Source: Sphingomonadales bacterium UBA6174
GTDB taxonomy: Bacteria > Pseudomonadota > Alphaproteobacteria > Sphingomonadales > Sphingomonadaceae
Assembly (NCBI GenBank): GCA_002422945.1
Contig: DITW01000097.1
Location: forward strand, 12,742 to 70,565
DNA: 57,824 nucleotides
Direction of reading: 5' to 3'
The position numbers were made by a program, and so were the translations under genes. This document shows, in pieces, positions 44,094 to 52,301 of the stretch. Position 1 is the stretch's first letter. The number at the start of each line of letters is the position of its first letter. Below the pieces are notes generated by a model. That model was not told where the DNA came from and did no database searches. It saw nothing but the letters and a program-made list of their open reading frames with translations.

Positions 44094-44120
44094 CTCTTGC
44101 GATGAACTGATGAAATCAGC

Positions 44121-45533
44121 TTACCAGCTGTAGTACATGTCGAATTCGACCGGGCTTGGGGTCATTTCCCAACGCGCCACTTCCGGCCACTTCAGTTCCA
44201 TATAGGCTTCGATCTGGTCCTTGGAGAACACATCGCCGCGCAGCAGATAATCATGATCGGCAGCGAGCGAATCCAGCGCTTCACGCAAGGAGGCGCAGAC
44301 AGTCGGGACCTGCGATAGTTCTTCTGGCGGCAGATCGTACAGGTTCTTGTCCATGGCTTCGCCCGGGTGGATCTTGTTCTGGATACCGTCCAGACCAGCC
44401 ATCAGGATCGCTGCATAGCAGAGATACGGGTTGGCCATCGCATCCGGGAAGCGGAATTCAACGCGCTTCGCCTTGGCGCCCGAACCGTAGGGAATACGGC
44501 AAGAGGCGGAACGGTTGCGGGCCGAATAAGCGAGCAGCACCGGTGCTTCATAGCCCGGGACCAGACGCTTGTAGCTGTTGGTCGTCGGGTTGGTGAAGGC
44601 GTTCAGCGACTTGGCATGCTTGATGACGCCGCCGATGAAATACAGGCACATGTCGGACAGACCGGCATAGCCGTTACCGGCGAACAAAGGCTGACCCTTA
44701 TCCCAGATCGAGAAGTGGGTGTGCATGCCCGAACCGTTATCTTCCTTGATCGGCTTCGGCATGAAGGTTGCGGTCTTGCCATAGGCCTGTGCCACCATGT
44801 GCACGACATACTTGTAGATCTGCATCCGGTCGGCGGTCTGCACCAGCGTCCCGAAGGTCAGGCCGAGTTCGTGCTGGGCGGAAGCGACTTCATGGTGATG
44901 CTTGTCGCATGGCAGACCCATGTCGAGCATGGTGCTGACCATTTCGGCGCGGATGTCGACGCAGCTGTCGATCGGCGCGACCGGGAAATAACCACCCTTG
45001 GCGCGCGGACGGTGACCGAGGTTGCCGCCTTCATAGTCGCGACCGGTGTTGGTCGGCAGTTCGATATCATCGATCTTAAAATAGCTCTGATGATAGCTGG
45101 TGTCGAACTTCACATCGTCGAACATGAAGAATTCGGCTTCCGGGCCGACATAGACGGTATCGCCAAGGCCGGTCGACTGGAGGAAGGCTTCTGCGCGCTT
45201 GGCGGTCGAGCGCGGATCGCGTTCATACAATTCGCCCGTGGCCGGGTCGACAATGTCGCAAACGAGGATCAGCATCGGGGTCGCCGAGAACGGATCGATC
45301 CAGACAGCGTCCAGATCCGGCTTCAGGATCATGTCGGATTCGTTGATGGTCTTCCAACCGTCGATCGACGAACCGTCGAACATGAAACCGTCAGACAGTT
45401 CATCTTCGGTAACCACGACCGAGCACATGGTGAGGTGCTGCCACTTGCCCTTAAAATCGGTGAAACGGAGATCGACCCATTCGATTTCCTTTTCCTTGAT
45501 CATGTTGAGCACGTCTTGGGCCGTATTCGCCAT
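44121..45533 (-). CDS. glnA: Glutamine synthetase type I
   Basis: A 470-residue ammonia-assimilating enzyme (glutamate + NH3 + ATP to glutamine), active as a dodecamer. Conserved metal and substrate groups are visible: FDGSSIDGW, GPEAEFFMFD, NGSGMHTHFSIW, NSYKRLVPGYEAP and NRSASCRIPYGS. The adenylylation site is Tyr399 in NLYDLPPEE, so GlnE control is expected. The start at 45533 has AGGAAGG upstream. It lies 70 bases after glnB on the same strand, the common alphaproteobacterial glnB-glnA operon, and ends at a strong hairpin terminator. Confidence 0.98.
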   Translation of the reverse strand: MANTAQDVLNMIKEKEIEWVDLRFTDFKGKWQHLTMCSVVVTEDELSDGFMFDGSSIDGWKTINESDMILKPDLDAVWIDPFSATPMLILVCDIVDPATGELYERDPRSTAKRAEAFLQSTGLGDTVYVGPEAEFFMFDDVKFDTSYHQSYFKIDDIELPTNTGRDYEGGNLGHRPRAKGGYFPVAPIDSCVDIRAEMVSTMLDMGLPCDKHHHEVASAQHELGLTFGTLVQTADRMQIYKYVVHMVAQAYGKTATFMPKPIKEDNGSGMHTHFSIWDKGQPLFAGNGYAGLSDMCLYFIGGVIKHAKSLNAFTNPTTNSYKRLVPGYEAPVLLAYSARNRSASCRIPYGSGAKAKRVEFRFPDAMANPYLCYAAILMAGLDGIQNKIHPGEAMDKNLYDLPPEELSQVPTVCASLREALDSLAADHDYLLRGDVFSKDQIEAYMELKWPEVARWEMTPSPVEFDMYYSW

Positions 45534-45603
45534 TCTTGATACCTTCCTGTTTTGCCCCATGTGGGCCAATCTGCAGATGTTGATAAAAAGTTAGAAATTG
45601 CGA

Positions 45604-45942
45604 TTAAATAGCATCCGAGCCGCGCTCGCCGGTGCGGATGCGGATTGCCTGTTCAATTGCGGAGACAAAAATTTTGCCGTCTCCGATTCGACCTGTTTGG
45701 GCGGCATTGGCAATGGCTTCGACCACGCGATCAACCATCGCATCGTCAACCACGACTTCCAATTTCACCTTTGGCAGAAAGTCGACGACATATTCAGCGC
45801 CGCGATAAAGTTCAGTATGCCCCTTTTGGCGGCCAAAGCCCTTGGCTTCCGTGACGGTGATCCCAGACACGCCGACTTCATGCAGCGCCTCTTTCACCTC
45901 GTCGAGCTTGAAAGGCTTAATGATCGCCTCAACCTTTTTCAT
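45604..45942 (-). CDS. glnB: Nitrogen regulatory protein P-II
   Basis: A 112-residue PII signalling protein. MKKVEAIIKPFKLDEVKEAL is the standard N-terminus; the T-loop GHTELYRGAEY contains Tyr51, the uridylylation site, and TGRIGDGKIFVSAIEQAIRIRTGERG is the C-terminal signature. It senses 2-oxoglutarate, ATP and ADP and controls GlnE, NtrB and other targets. The ATG at 45942 matches the family start. It is first in the glnB-glnA operon; the 339-base gap upstream contains a sigma-54-like promoter, a palindrome, and the rpsT terminator. Confidence 0.98.
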   Translation of the reverse strand: MKKVEAIIKPFKLDEVKEALHEVGVSGITVTEAKGFGRQKGHTELYRGAEYVVDFLPKVKLEVVVDDAMVDRVVEAIANAAQTGRIGDGKIFVSAIEQAIRIRTGERGSDAI

Positions 45943-46011
45943 GGCAGACAGCCCCTTAAAAAATCCAATTGAGCAGGCTGCCACGAGAACGACAATCCCA
46001 CGAAGGTCTAA

Positions 46012-46043
46012 TACAATAACCGTGCCAGTTTGGGAGTCCCAAA
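46012..46043 (-). promoter_or_regulatory. Sigma-54-like promoter and adjacent palindrome upstream of glnB
   Basis: On the minus strand TGGCACGGTTATTGTA (46027 to 46012) matches the -24/-12 consensus with the exact ten-base spacing, except that the -12 GC is GT. Directly upstream is a perfect palindrome with seven-base arms, TTTGGGA and TCCCAAA around one G (46029-46043). A further inverted repeat, TAGGCA and TGCCTA, lies near 46092-46115. The site is 70 bases before glnB, consistent with nitrogen-regulated expression. The imperfect -12 keeps this tentative; nothing else is evident between 45943 and 46188. Confidence 0.4.
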
Positions 46044-46188
46044 AAGTCGAGGATTTCCGATTATAAATCGGCGAACGACAGCTTAAAAATTAGGCAAATT
46101 ATCCGCACCTGCCTAAAAAAAGGGCAAACCATCTTGGGTGGAAAAATCAATCAGATCAGATGGATCGCTGTTATGGGGCGCGGGCACG

Positions 46189-46223
46189 AAAAAAGGTCGG
46201 GGACATTGCTGTCTCCGACCTTT
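46189..46223 (-). terminator. Rho-independent terminator of rpsT
   Basis: A 14-base stem with one G-U pair, AAAGGTCGGGGACA (46192-46205) with TGTCTCCGACCTTT (46210-46223), closes a TTGC loop and continues into a run of T on the minus strand. It lies 58 bases after rpsT. Confidence 0.92.
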
Positions 46224-46281
46224 GATTCGTTGCTTGCCATAACCATCTGCGCCGCAAGGGCAGGCAGGCTGGTCAGCAGGA

Positions 46282-46545
46282 TCAGCCGAGTGCGGCGATC
46301 CGCTTGGTCAGGCGCGAGAACTTGCGCGAGATCGTGTTCGCATGGAACACGCCCTTGGCAACGCCGCGCGCCATTTCCGGCTGTGCAGCAGACAGCGCAG
46401 CCGCAGCAGCGGTCTTGTCGCCAGCTTCGAGCGCAGCTTCAACGCGCTTCACGAAGGTGCGGATGCGACCAACGCGGTTGCCGTTGATGTCAGCGCGACG
46501 CGCGTTGCGACGGATGCGCTTCTTGGCCTGGGGCGTATTCGCCAT
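46282..46545 (-). CDS. rpsT: 30S ribosomal protein S20
   Basis: An 87-residue basic protein beginning MANTPQAKKRIRRNARRADINGNRVGRIRTFVKRVEAAL, diagnostic for S20, and ending GVFHANTISRKFSRLTKRIAAL. It binds the 5' domain of 16S rRNA. The gene is monocistronic with its own terminator. In many alphaproteobacteria dnaA follows rpsT; here glnB follows instead. Confidence 0.98.
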   Translation of the reverse strand: MANTPQAKKRIRRNARRADINGNRVGRIRTFVKRVEAALEAGDKTAAAAALSAAQPEMARGVAKGVFHANTISRKFSRLTKRIAALG

Positions 46546-46737
46546 GAATAAATCCTCGATAATCCAGAAAAAGAAAATACGGCGCGAAAATGTGATTCCG
46601 CACCGACCTTGCCGCGCTGACTAGCGATTCACCCCCACAAGGTCAAGTGGATTTGCCGGACTTTGGAGTCTTGTCGCTTGCACCAAGGTAAAGCGCAAAG
46701 CCCGGCATTATCACCACCCCCAATCCGGGGAGAATCT

Positions 46738-48336
46738 CTAGTCCAGCTCTTTGCCGGAGGTTTCCGGCAGGAACAACGCAATGCAGATCAGGGCCAGCGA
46801 TACGACCCCGATCGGATACCAGATGCCCGCAAACGGGTCGCCACTGCGCGCCACGATCAACTGGCTGATAAAGGGGAGGAAACCCCCGAAATAGCCGGTG
46901 CCGATGTGATAGGGGATCGACAATGAGGTGTAGCGGGTGCGCGCCGGGAACAATTCCACCAGATAGGCCGCCGCCGGGCCATAGGTCATGCCCGACAACA
47001 GGCCGATCATCACGATGGCGAAAATGATTTTCCACGCTTCTGACCAAGGCGGGCTGGTCTTTTCCAGCTTGTATCCCGCATCGGCCAGGGCCGAATCGAG
47101 CAGGGCCGGATCGGACACGTCGACCGGCTTGCCGCCAATGGCGACAGAGGGCGCAGTGCCTTGGGCTGCATCGATCTTGGTATAGGCCACGCCCTTTTTC
47201 GACAGCACTTCAAGCAATTTGCCGCAGGCGGTCGGCTGGCCTTTGGTCGCGAACGGGTCGAAACGGCAATCCGCGCCGGTGACGACGACCGGTTGGGTCG
47301 CCATCGCCTTGGTCAATTGCGGATTGGCGGTATCGCCCATCAGGTGGAACAACGGGAAAATCAGCGCGATAAACAGGATATATCCCGTGATCATCGTTTT
47401 TTTACGGCCCCAGACGTCGGACACCCAGCCAAAGAGGATGAACCAGAACATGCTGAAGCACGCGCCGATGCCGATGAATAACTGGGCGGAGCTGTCTTCG
47501 ACCCGCAGCGCATTCTGGAGGAAATACATCGCCTGAAATTGCGCGGTATACCAGATCACGGTCAGGCCTGCGGCCACGCCGAACATCACCGCGATCAGCC
47601 GACGGACCTTGGCCCAGCTGTTCATCGATTCCTTGATCGGGTTGTGCGCCAGTTCGCCGGCGTCTTTCATCGCCTGAAACACCGGACTTTCCGAAAGCTT
47701 CATCCGAATCCACAAGGAAATGGCCAAGAGGACGATCGAGAACAGGAACGGCACGCGCCAGCCCCATGCCAGCCATGCCTCTTCGCCGACATATGTGCGG
47801 GTCGCCAGCACCATGATGACGCTGAGCAGGAAGCCGCCGATCACACTTGCTTGAATGAAGCTGGTGTAAAAACCGCGCCGATTGCGTGGTGCATGTTCCG
47901 CGACATAGATCGCCGCGCCGCCATATTCACCGCCGAGCGCCAAGCCCTGAAGGGCGCGCAAGAGGAGGAGGAGCAACGGCGCCGCGATGCCGATCGAGGC
48001 AAAGGTGGGCAGCAAGCCAACGCCCGCCGTCGCCACGCCCATCAGGGTGATGGTGACCAGGAAGGTGTATTTGCGGCCCAATTTATCGCCGAGATGGCCG
48101 AACAATGCCGCGCCGATCGGGCGCACGCCAAAGCCGACGCCAAAGGTCGCGAGCGCGAGAAGAAAGGCTGCGGTTTCGCTGGTTTCGGGGAAGAACAGCT
48201 TGCCGATCAGCGCCGCGAGCGTGCCATAGACGAAGAAGTCATACCATTCGAACACGGTGCCGAGTGATGACGCGATAATGACCAGTCGATCGCGCTTCAG
48301 GTCGATCTGTTGCAGGTCGGCCGCCTGAGTAGCCAT
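46738..48336 (-). CDS. MFS transporter, metabolite:H+ symporter (MHS) family, with large insertion
   Basis: A 531-residue major facilitator of the MHS/ProP group. The N-terminal half has the family signature SSLGTVFEWYDFFVYGTLA and ATFGVGFGVRPIGAALFGHLGDKLGRKYTFL; ALGGEYGGAAIYVAEHAPRNRRG follows. Between the ninth and tenth helices (about residues 325-430) lies an extra domain of about 100 residues, with a Cys in GADCRFDP and another in PTACGK, predicted to face the periplasm. Substrates of this group include carboxylates and osmolytes. GGGGAGAG precedes the start at 48336. The MBL-fold gene lies 63 bases upstream on the same strand. Confidence 0.9.
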   Translation of the reverse strand: MATQAADLQQIDLKRDRLVIIASSLGTVFEWYDFFVYGTLAALIGKLFFPETSETAAFLLALATFGVGFGVRPIGAALFGHLGDKLGRKYTFLVTITLMGVATAGVGLLPTFASIGIAAPLLLLLLRALQGLALGGEYGGAAIYVAEHAPRNRRGFYTSFIQASVIGGFLLSVIMVLATRTYVGEEAWLAWGWRVPFLFSIVLLAISLWIRMKLSESPVFQAMKDAGELAHNPIKESMNSWAKVRRLIAVMFGVAAGLTVIWYTAQFQAMYFLQNALRVEDSSAQLFIGIGACFSMFWFILFGWVSDVWGRKKTMITGYILFIALIFPLFHLMGDTANPQLTKAMATQPVVVTGADCRFDPFATKGQPTACGKLLEVLSKKGVAYTKIDAAQGTAPSVAIGGKPVDVSDPALLDSALADAGYKLEKTSPPWSEAWKIIFAIVMIGLLSGMTYGPAAAYLVELFPARTRYTSLSIPYHIGTGYFGGFLPFISQLIVARSGDPFAGIWYPIGVVSLALICIALFLPETSGKELD

Positions 48337-48399
48337 GATGTTCTCTCCCCTGTGTACGCCCGAATGAGGTGGATGACCTCTGCCCCGGATTATTCCCAA

Positions 48400-49065
48400 T
48401 TAGCCAAAGAGTGAATCGGCGACGAACGGATTGGTCCGTCGTTCCTGTCCAAAGCTGCTCATCGGTCCGTGACCGGGCACAAAATTGATGTCATCGCCGA
48501 GCGGCCAGAGCTTTTCGGTGATGGAGTGAATGAGGTCCGCGTGGTTGCCGAGCGGAAAGTCTGTCCGCCCGATCGACCCCTTGAACAGCACATCGCCGAC
48601 CAAGGCGATGCGCGAGGGTTGATGGATGAACACGACATGGCCCGGCGTATGGCCGGGGCAGTGGACGACATCGAGCACGAGATTGCCAACGGTGACCTTG
48701 TCGCCATCATGCAGCCAGCGATCGGGCACAAATGGTCGGCCCGGAATGCCAGTATTGTCGGTGCCGAGGCGGTCCAGCCAATATATATCGTCTTCTTGCG
48801 GCCCTTCGATCTGCACGCCCAATTCTTCGGCCAGAATGCCGGTGCTGCCGCAATGATCGATATGACCGTGGGTGACGAGTAGCTTTTCAATCGTCACATG
48901 ATGTTCGGCTGCAGCCCGTTTCAGTAGGTCCAAATCGCCGCCCGCATCGACAAATGCGCCGCGCATGGTTTCGGTGCACCATAATAAGGTGCAATTTTGC
49001 TGATAGGGGGTGACCGGGATGATGACGGCCTGAATGGGCGGTTTGGTGGCGGCTGTATCTGGCAT
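48400..49065 (-). CDS. MBL-fold metallo-hydrolase (glyoxalase II-like, YcbL type)
   Basis: A 221-residue metallo-beta-lactamase-fold hydrolase. The metal-binding THGHIDHCGSTG, CPGHTPGHVVF, ALVGDVLFKGSIGRTDF and VPGHGPMSSFGQERRTNPF blocks supply the complete His/Asp ligand set for two metals. The short length and the GRTDF motif match YcbL-type thioester hydrolases and not full-length GloB. Substrate is unproven. It lies upstream of the MHS transporter on the same strand and diverges from the pabB-pabC fusion, with 73 bases between starts. Confidence 0.9.
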   Translation of the reverse strand: MPDTAATKPPIQAVIIPVTPYQQNCTLLWCTETMRGAFVDAGGDLDLLKRAAAEHHVTIEKLLVTHGHIDHCGSTGILAEELGVQIEGPQEDDIYWLDRLGTDNTGIPGRPFVPDRWLHDGDKVTVGNLVLDVVHCPGHTPGHVVFIHQPSRIALVGDVLFKGSIGRTDFPLGNHADLIHSITEKLWPLGDDINFVPGHGPMSSFGQERRTNPFVADSLFG

Positions 49066-49138
49066 GGAAAATGTTCATGCCGTGCAAATCGCGCGTGTGC
49101 AACTGGCATGATCCTCGAAAATTTGGCAAAGGGGCTAA

Positions 49139-50980
49139 GTGAATGCGCTCCCGACATCTGAACCCTTTGTGCTGCTGGACGATGCGCGCCGCCATGATGC
49201 CGCGCCGACAAGGCTGTATCGCGGCTTTATCGGCGCGACCGAAGTAGCGGGCGGCAGCGATGCGGCTGCGGCGCAGGCGGGGCTTGAGGCACTCACGCGC
49301 GTTGCGGGGGCGGGCGTGTCGCAGGCCGGGTTTCTTGGCTATGAACTGGGCGCATTGCTGGAACCGCGCTTGCAGGGGCTGCGATCCGGGAGCGAGGCCG
49401 ATGCGCCGTTGCTGTGGATGGGGCAATTTGCCCAATGTGACGAGATTGATCCAGCGGCGATCGTTGAACTATTGCCGGACCCGCAGGGCGCGTGGATCGG
49501 TCGGTTGCAGCCGCGCATCAACCGTGCGCGTTATGATGAGGCCTTTGCGCGGGTGCAGGCCTATATCGCCGCCGGGGATATTTATCAGGCGAATCTGACC
49601 TTTCAGTGCGACCTGCCGGTCATCGGCCATCCGCTCGCGCTCTATGCGGCGCTGCGTGAACGCGCGGGGGCGGGCTATGGCGGGGTCGTGTGGACTGGGC
49701 GGCATTGGATATTGTCACTATCGCCCGAATTGTTCTTCACCTTGCATGATGGTCGCCTCACTGCCCGCCCGATGAAAGGGACGGCGTTGCGCTTTGCCGA
49801 TCCGGCGCAGGACACCGCAGCGCGGGAGGAATTGGTCGCCGATCCGAAACAGCGGGCCGAAAATCTGATGATCGTCGATCTGTTGCGCAACGATCTGGCC
49901 CGGGTCGCGGTGGCGGGCAGTGTCGCCGTGCCGGACCTTTTTCGGGTCGAGAGCTATCCGACCGTGCATCAGATGACATCGACGGTCACGGCGCGGTTGC
50001 AGCCCGGTCTGGACGTGGCGGCGGTGTTGCGGGCGATTTTCCCCTGTGGCTCGATCACCGGCGCGCCCAAATTGCGGGCGATGGAGATCGTCGACGAGAT
50101 CGAAAGCGATCCACGCGGCATTTATACCGGGGCGATTGGCCGGATTGATCCGCTGCCTGATGGCGGGCTGGATGCGGCGTTCAATGTTGCGATCCGCACG
50201 CTTTATTTGCCAGATGGCGCAGGCCATGCCAGTCTGGGCCTAGGTTCCGGCATTGTCGCGGATAGCGTGGCCGGGGATGAATGGCGTGAATGTCTCGCCA
50301 AGGGGAGATTTGTGACGGGCGCGATGCAACAGCCATTTGATCTGGTCGAAACCATGCGTTTTTCGCCAGACGGCGGGTTGCATCTGCTCGACCGGCATAT
50401 CGCCCGGATGCGCAAGTCCGCCCGTGCGTTCGGCTGGCATTTCGACCGGCATAAGGCGCGCAATGACCTACAGGCCGCGACTTTCCGATTGAACGACCCG
50501 GCGCGAGTGCGCTTGTTGCTGTCACCGACAGGCCGGATGTCGGTGGAGGTCGGGGCGTTGCCGAGCGCATGGGACGGGCCGGTCAAGATTGCGGTGGCAC
50601 CATTGCCGGTGGCGCATGCGGATTTCCGCCTTGTCCATAAAACCACCGACCGTGGCTTTTACGATCAGGCGCGGCTGGCGTGCGGGGCGGGTGAGGTGAT
50701 TTTCATCGACCCGCAAGGCTTTGTCACCGAGGGCAGTTTTACGAATGTGTTCGTCGAGCGCGATGGGGTGCTGCTCACGCCGCCTTTGAACAGGGGATTG
50801 TTGCCGGGCGTGTTGCGGGCGGAATTGCTGGCGACGGGCAAGGCAGTTGAGGCCGATCTGCGGGCCGAGGATCTGGCGCAAGGGCTGTTGATCGGCAATG
50901 CCCTGCGGGGGTTGCACGCGGGGGTGATTATTGGGGGGCGAGTTCCCCTTCCTTCCTCCCACACACATTCGTCATGCTGA
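49139..50980 (+). CDS. pabBC: Fused aminodeoxychorismate synthase component I and lyase (PabB-PabC)
   Basis: A 613-residue bifunctional protein of folate synthesis. Residues about 100-390 are the chorismate-binding PabB domain (GDIYQANLTF, the active-site lysine in PMKGTALRF, DLLRNDLARV, FPCGSITGAPK, ESDPRGIYTGAIG). Residues about 400-600 are a class IV PLP aminotransferase fold, PabC-like (LVETMRFSPDGGLHLLDRHIARM, the lysine in HKTTDRGFY, EGSFTNVF). Together they turn chorismate into p-aminobenzoate; the amidotransferase PabA is not here. The GTG start follows AAAGGGG. The last dozen residues and the stop codon lie in repeat sequence (family B unit at 50969). Confidence 0.93.
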   Translation: MNALPTSEPFVLLDDARRHDAAPTRLYRGFIGATEVAGGSDAAAAQAGLEALTRVAGAGVSQAGFLGYELGALLEPRLQGLRSGSEADAPLLWMGQFAQCDEIDPAAIVELLPDPQGAWIGRLQPRINRARYDEAFARVQAYIAAGDIYQANLTFQCDLPVIGHPLALYAALRERAGAGYGGVVWTGRHWILSLSPELFFTLHDGRLTARPMKGTALRFADPAQDTAAREELVADPKQRAENLMIVDLLRNDLARVAVAGSVAVPDLFRVESYPTVHQMTSTVTARLQPGLDVAAVLRAIFPCGSITGAPKLRAMEIVDEIESDPRGIYTGAIGRIDPLPDGGLDAAFNVAIRTLYLPDGAGHASLGLGSGIVADSVAGDEWRECLAKGRFVTGAMQQPFDLVETMRFSPDGGLHLLDRHIARMRKSARAFGWHFDRHKARNDLQAATFRLNDPARVRLLLSPTGRMSVEVGALPSAWDGPVKIAVAPLPVAHADFRLVHKTTDRGFYDQARLACGAGEVIFIDPQGFVTEGSFTNVFVERDGVLLTPPLNRGLLPGVLRAELLATGKAVEADLRAEDLAQGLLIGNALRGLHAGVIIGGRVPLPSSHTHSSC

Positions 50981-51043
50981 ACTTGGTTCAGCATCTTGGC
51001 GGGACCGTGCCGCATAGATCCTGAAACAAGTTCAGGATGACGA
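50969..51043. repeat. Family B inverted palindrome pair (copy 5), overlapping the end of pabBC
   Basis: Unit 1 (50969-50995) has ATGCTGAA/TTCAGCAT arms with a CTTGG loop and contains the pabBC stop codon (50978-50980). Unit 2 (51017-51043), in opposite orientation, has ATCCTGAA/TTCAGGAT. The gap is 21 bases. Confidence 0.84.
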
Positions 51044-51071
51044 GTGGGGGGGGCGGTCCTCCCTATTCCCC

Positions 51072-51178
51072 ACCCACGGCGCTTTAGCGCCGCAAGGCCG
51101 AACGGCCGCCTGAGCTTATTGAGAGGAAGCCAAGGCGACGCCAAGGCGACGGATGTCGCCGCCCGGCGCTTGAGGGAC
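51072..51178. repeat. Family A arm (right arm only)
   Basis: Hairpins GGCGC/GCGCC (loop TTTA), GGCC/GGCC (loop GAAC) and GGCGAC/GTCGCC (loop GGAT) lead to the outer end GGCGCTTGAGGGAC. An 11-base tandem duplication, CCAAGGCGACG twice (51130-51151), sits before the last hairpin and looks like recent slippage. The outer end is four bases from the ychF stop. Confidence 0.78.
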
Positions 51179-51181
51179 CAA

Positions 51182-52279
51182 TCAGCTATGCAGGAAATGC
51201 ATCACATCGCCGTCTTGCACGACATAGGTCTTGCCTTCGGCGCGCAGCTTGCCCGCTTCACGGCATTTGGATTCACCGCCCAATGTGATGAAATCGTCAA
51301 AGGCGATGGTTTCGGCGCGGATGAAGCCTTTTTCAAAGTCGCTATGGATGACGCCTGCGGCTTGGGGTGCGGTTTCGCCCTTGTGGACGGTCCATGCGCG
51401 GGCTTCTTTCGGGCCGACGGTGAAGAAGGTGATGAGGTGCAACAAATCATAGCCCGAGCGGATCACGCGGGCGAGGCCGGTTTCGTGCAGGCCCATTTCC
51501 TCCAGAAATTCCATGCGCCCGGCTTCGTCCATGCCGACCAGTTCGGATTCGATGGCGGCGGATACGATCACGGCATTGGCGCCTTCGGCCTTGGCCTTTT
51601 CAAAGACCTTGGCGGAAAAAGCGTTGCCATCTGACGCCGAGCCTTCATCGACATTGCAGACATACAGCACCGGCTTCGATGTCAGCAATTGCGCCTGTTG
51701 GAACACGCGTTCTTCGTCCGCATCATTGGGGACGGTCAGACGGGCGGGCTTGCCCTCGCGCAACAGGTTGAGCGCCTGACCCAGCACCGATGCCGCGACC
51801 TTGGCTTCCTTGTCGCCGGTCGAGGCCTTTTTCTGAAAGGCGGGGACGCGCTTTTCAAGCGATTCGAGGTCTGACAGCATCAATTCGGTTTCCACCGTTT
51901 CCGCGTCCGAAATCGGGTCGATCTTGTTGTCGACATGCTGGATGTCGTCATTTTCAAAGCAGCGCAGCACATGGACCACGGCATCCACTTCGCGGATATT
52001 GCCGAGGAACTGATTGCCCAGACCTTCGCCCTTGGATGCGCCGCGCACCAGACCCGCGATGTCGACAAAGGCGAGCTGTGTCGGGATGATCTTCTGGCTG
52101 CCCGCGATCTTGGCGAGCTGATCCAACCGCGCGTCCGGCACCGCGACCTGACCGACATTCGGTTCGATCGTGCAGAATGGATAATTGGCCGCCTGCGCTG
52201 CCTGCGTCTCGGTCAGCGCATTGAACAGGGTCGATTTGCCGACATTGGGCAGCCCGACGATACCGCATTTGAAACCCAT
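51182..52279 (-). CDS. ychF: Redox-regulated ATPase/GTPase YchF
   Basis: A 365-residue Obg-family P-loop protein. The G1 motif GLPNVGKSTLFNALT is followed by the switch region YPFCTIEPNVG, DIAGLVRGASKGEGLGNQFL (G3), and NVDEGSA where the usual NKxD is changed to NxxE, the feature that gives YchF its preference for ATP. A coiled-coil insert (about 130-165) and a C-terminal TGS domain (about 280-365) complete the protein. It associates with ribosomes. The start at 52279 has AAGGA upstream. The gene follows pth after 22 bases, the usual pth-ychF order. Confidence 0.97.
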   Translation of the reverse strand: MGFKCGIVGLPNVGKSTLFNALTETQAAQAANYPFCTIEPNVGQVAVPDARLDQLAKIAGSQKIIPTQLAFVDIAGLVRGASKGEGLGNQFLGNIREVDAVVHVLRCFENDDIQHVDNKIDPISDAETVETELMLSDLESLEKRVPAFQKKASTGDKEAKVAASVLGQALNLLREGKPARLTVPNDADEERVFQQAQLLTSKPVLYVCNVDEGSASDGNAFSAKVFEKAKAEGANAVIVSAAIESELVGMDEAGRMEFLEEMGLHETGLARVIRSGYDLLHLITFFTVGPKEARAWTVHKGETAPQAAGVIHSDFEKGFIRAETIAFDDFITLGGESKCREAGKLRAEGKTYVVQDGDVMHFLHS

Positions 52280-52301
52280 GATACGTCCTTCTTGTCTATC
52301 T

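Noticed and set aside
46080..46110. Possible replication origin next to rpsT (AT-rich stretch with one DnaA-box-like TTATCCGCA)
   Set aside because: rpsT often lies beside dnaA and the origin in alphaproteobacteria, but dnaA is absent here and only a single imperfect box is visible.
46643..46708. Possible 21-residue micro-ORF (MPGFALYLGASDKTPKSGKST) on the minus strand between the MHS gene and rpsT
   Set aside because: It has an ATG and an upstream purine-rich sequence, but no homology can be judged and it fills an ordinary leader region; conservation data would be needed.
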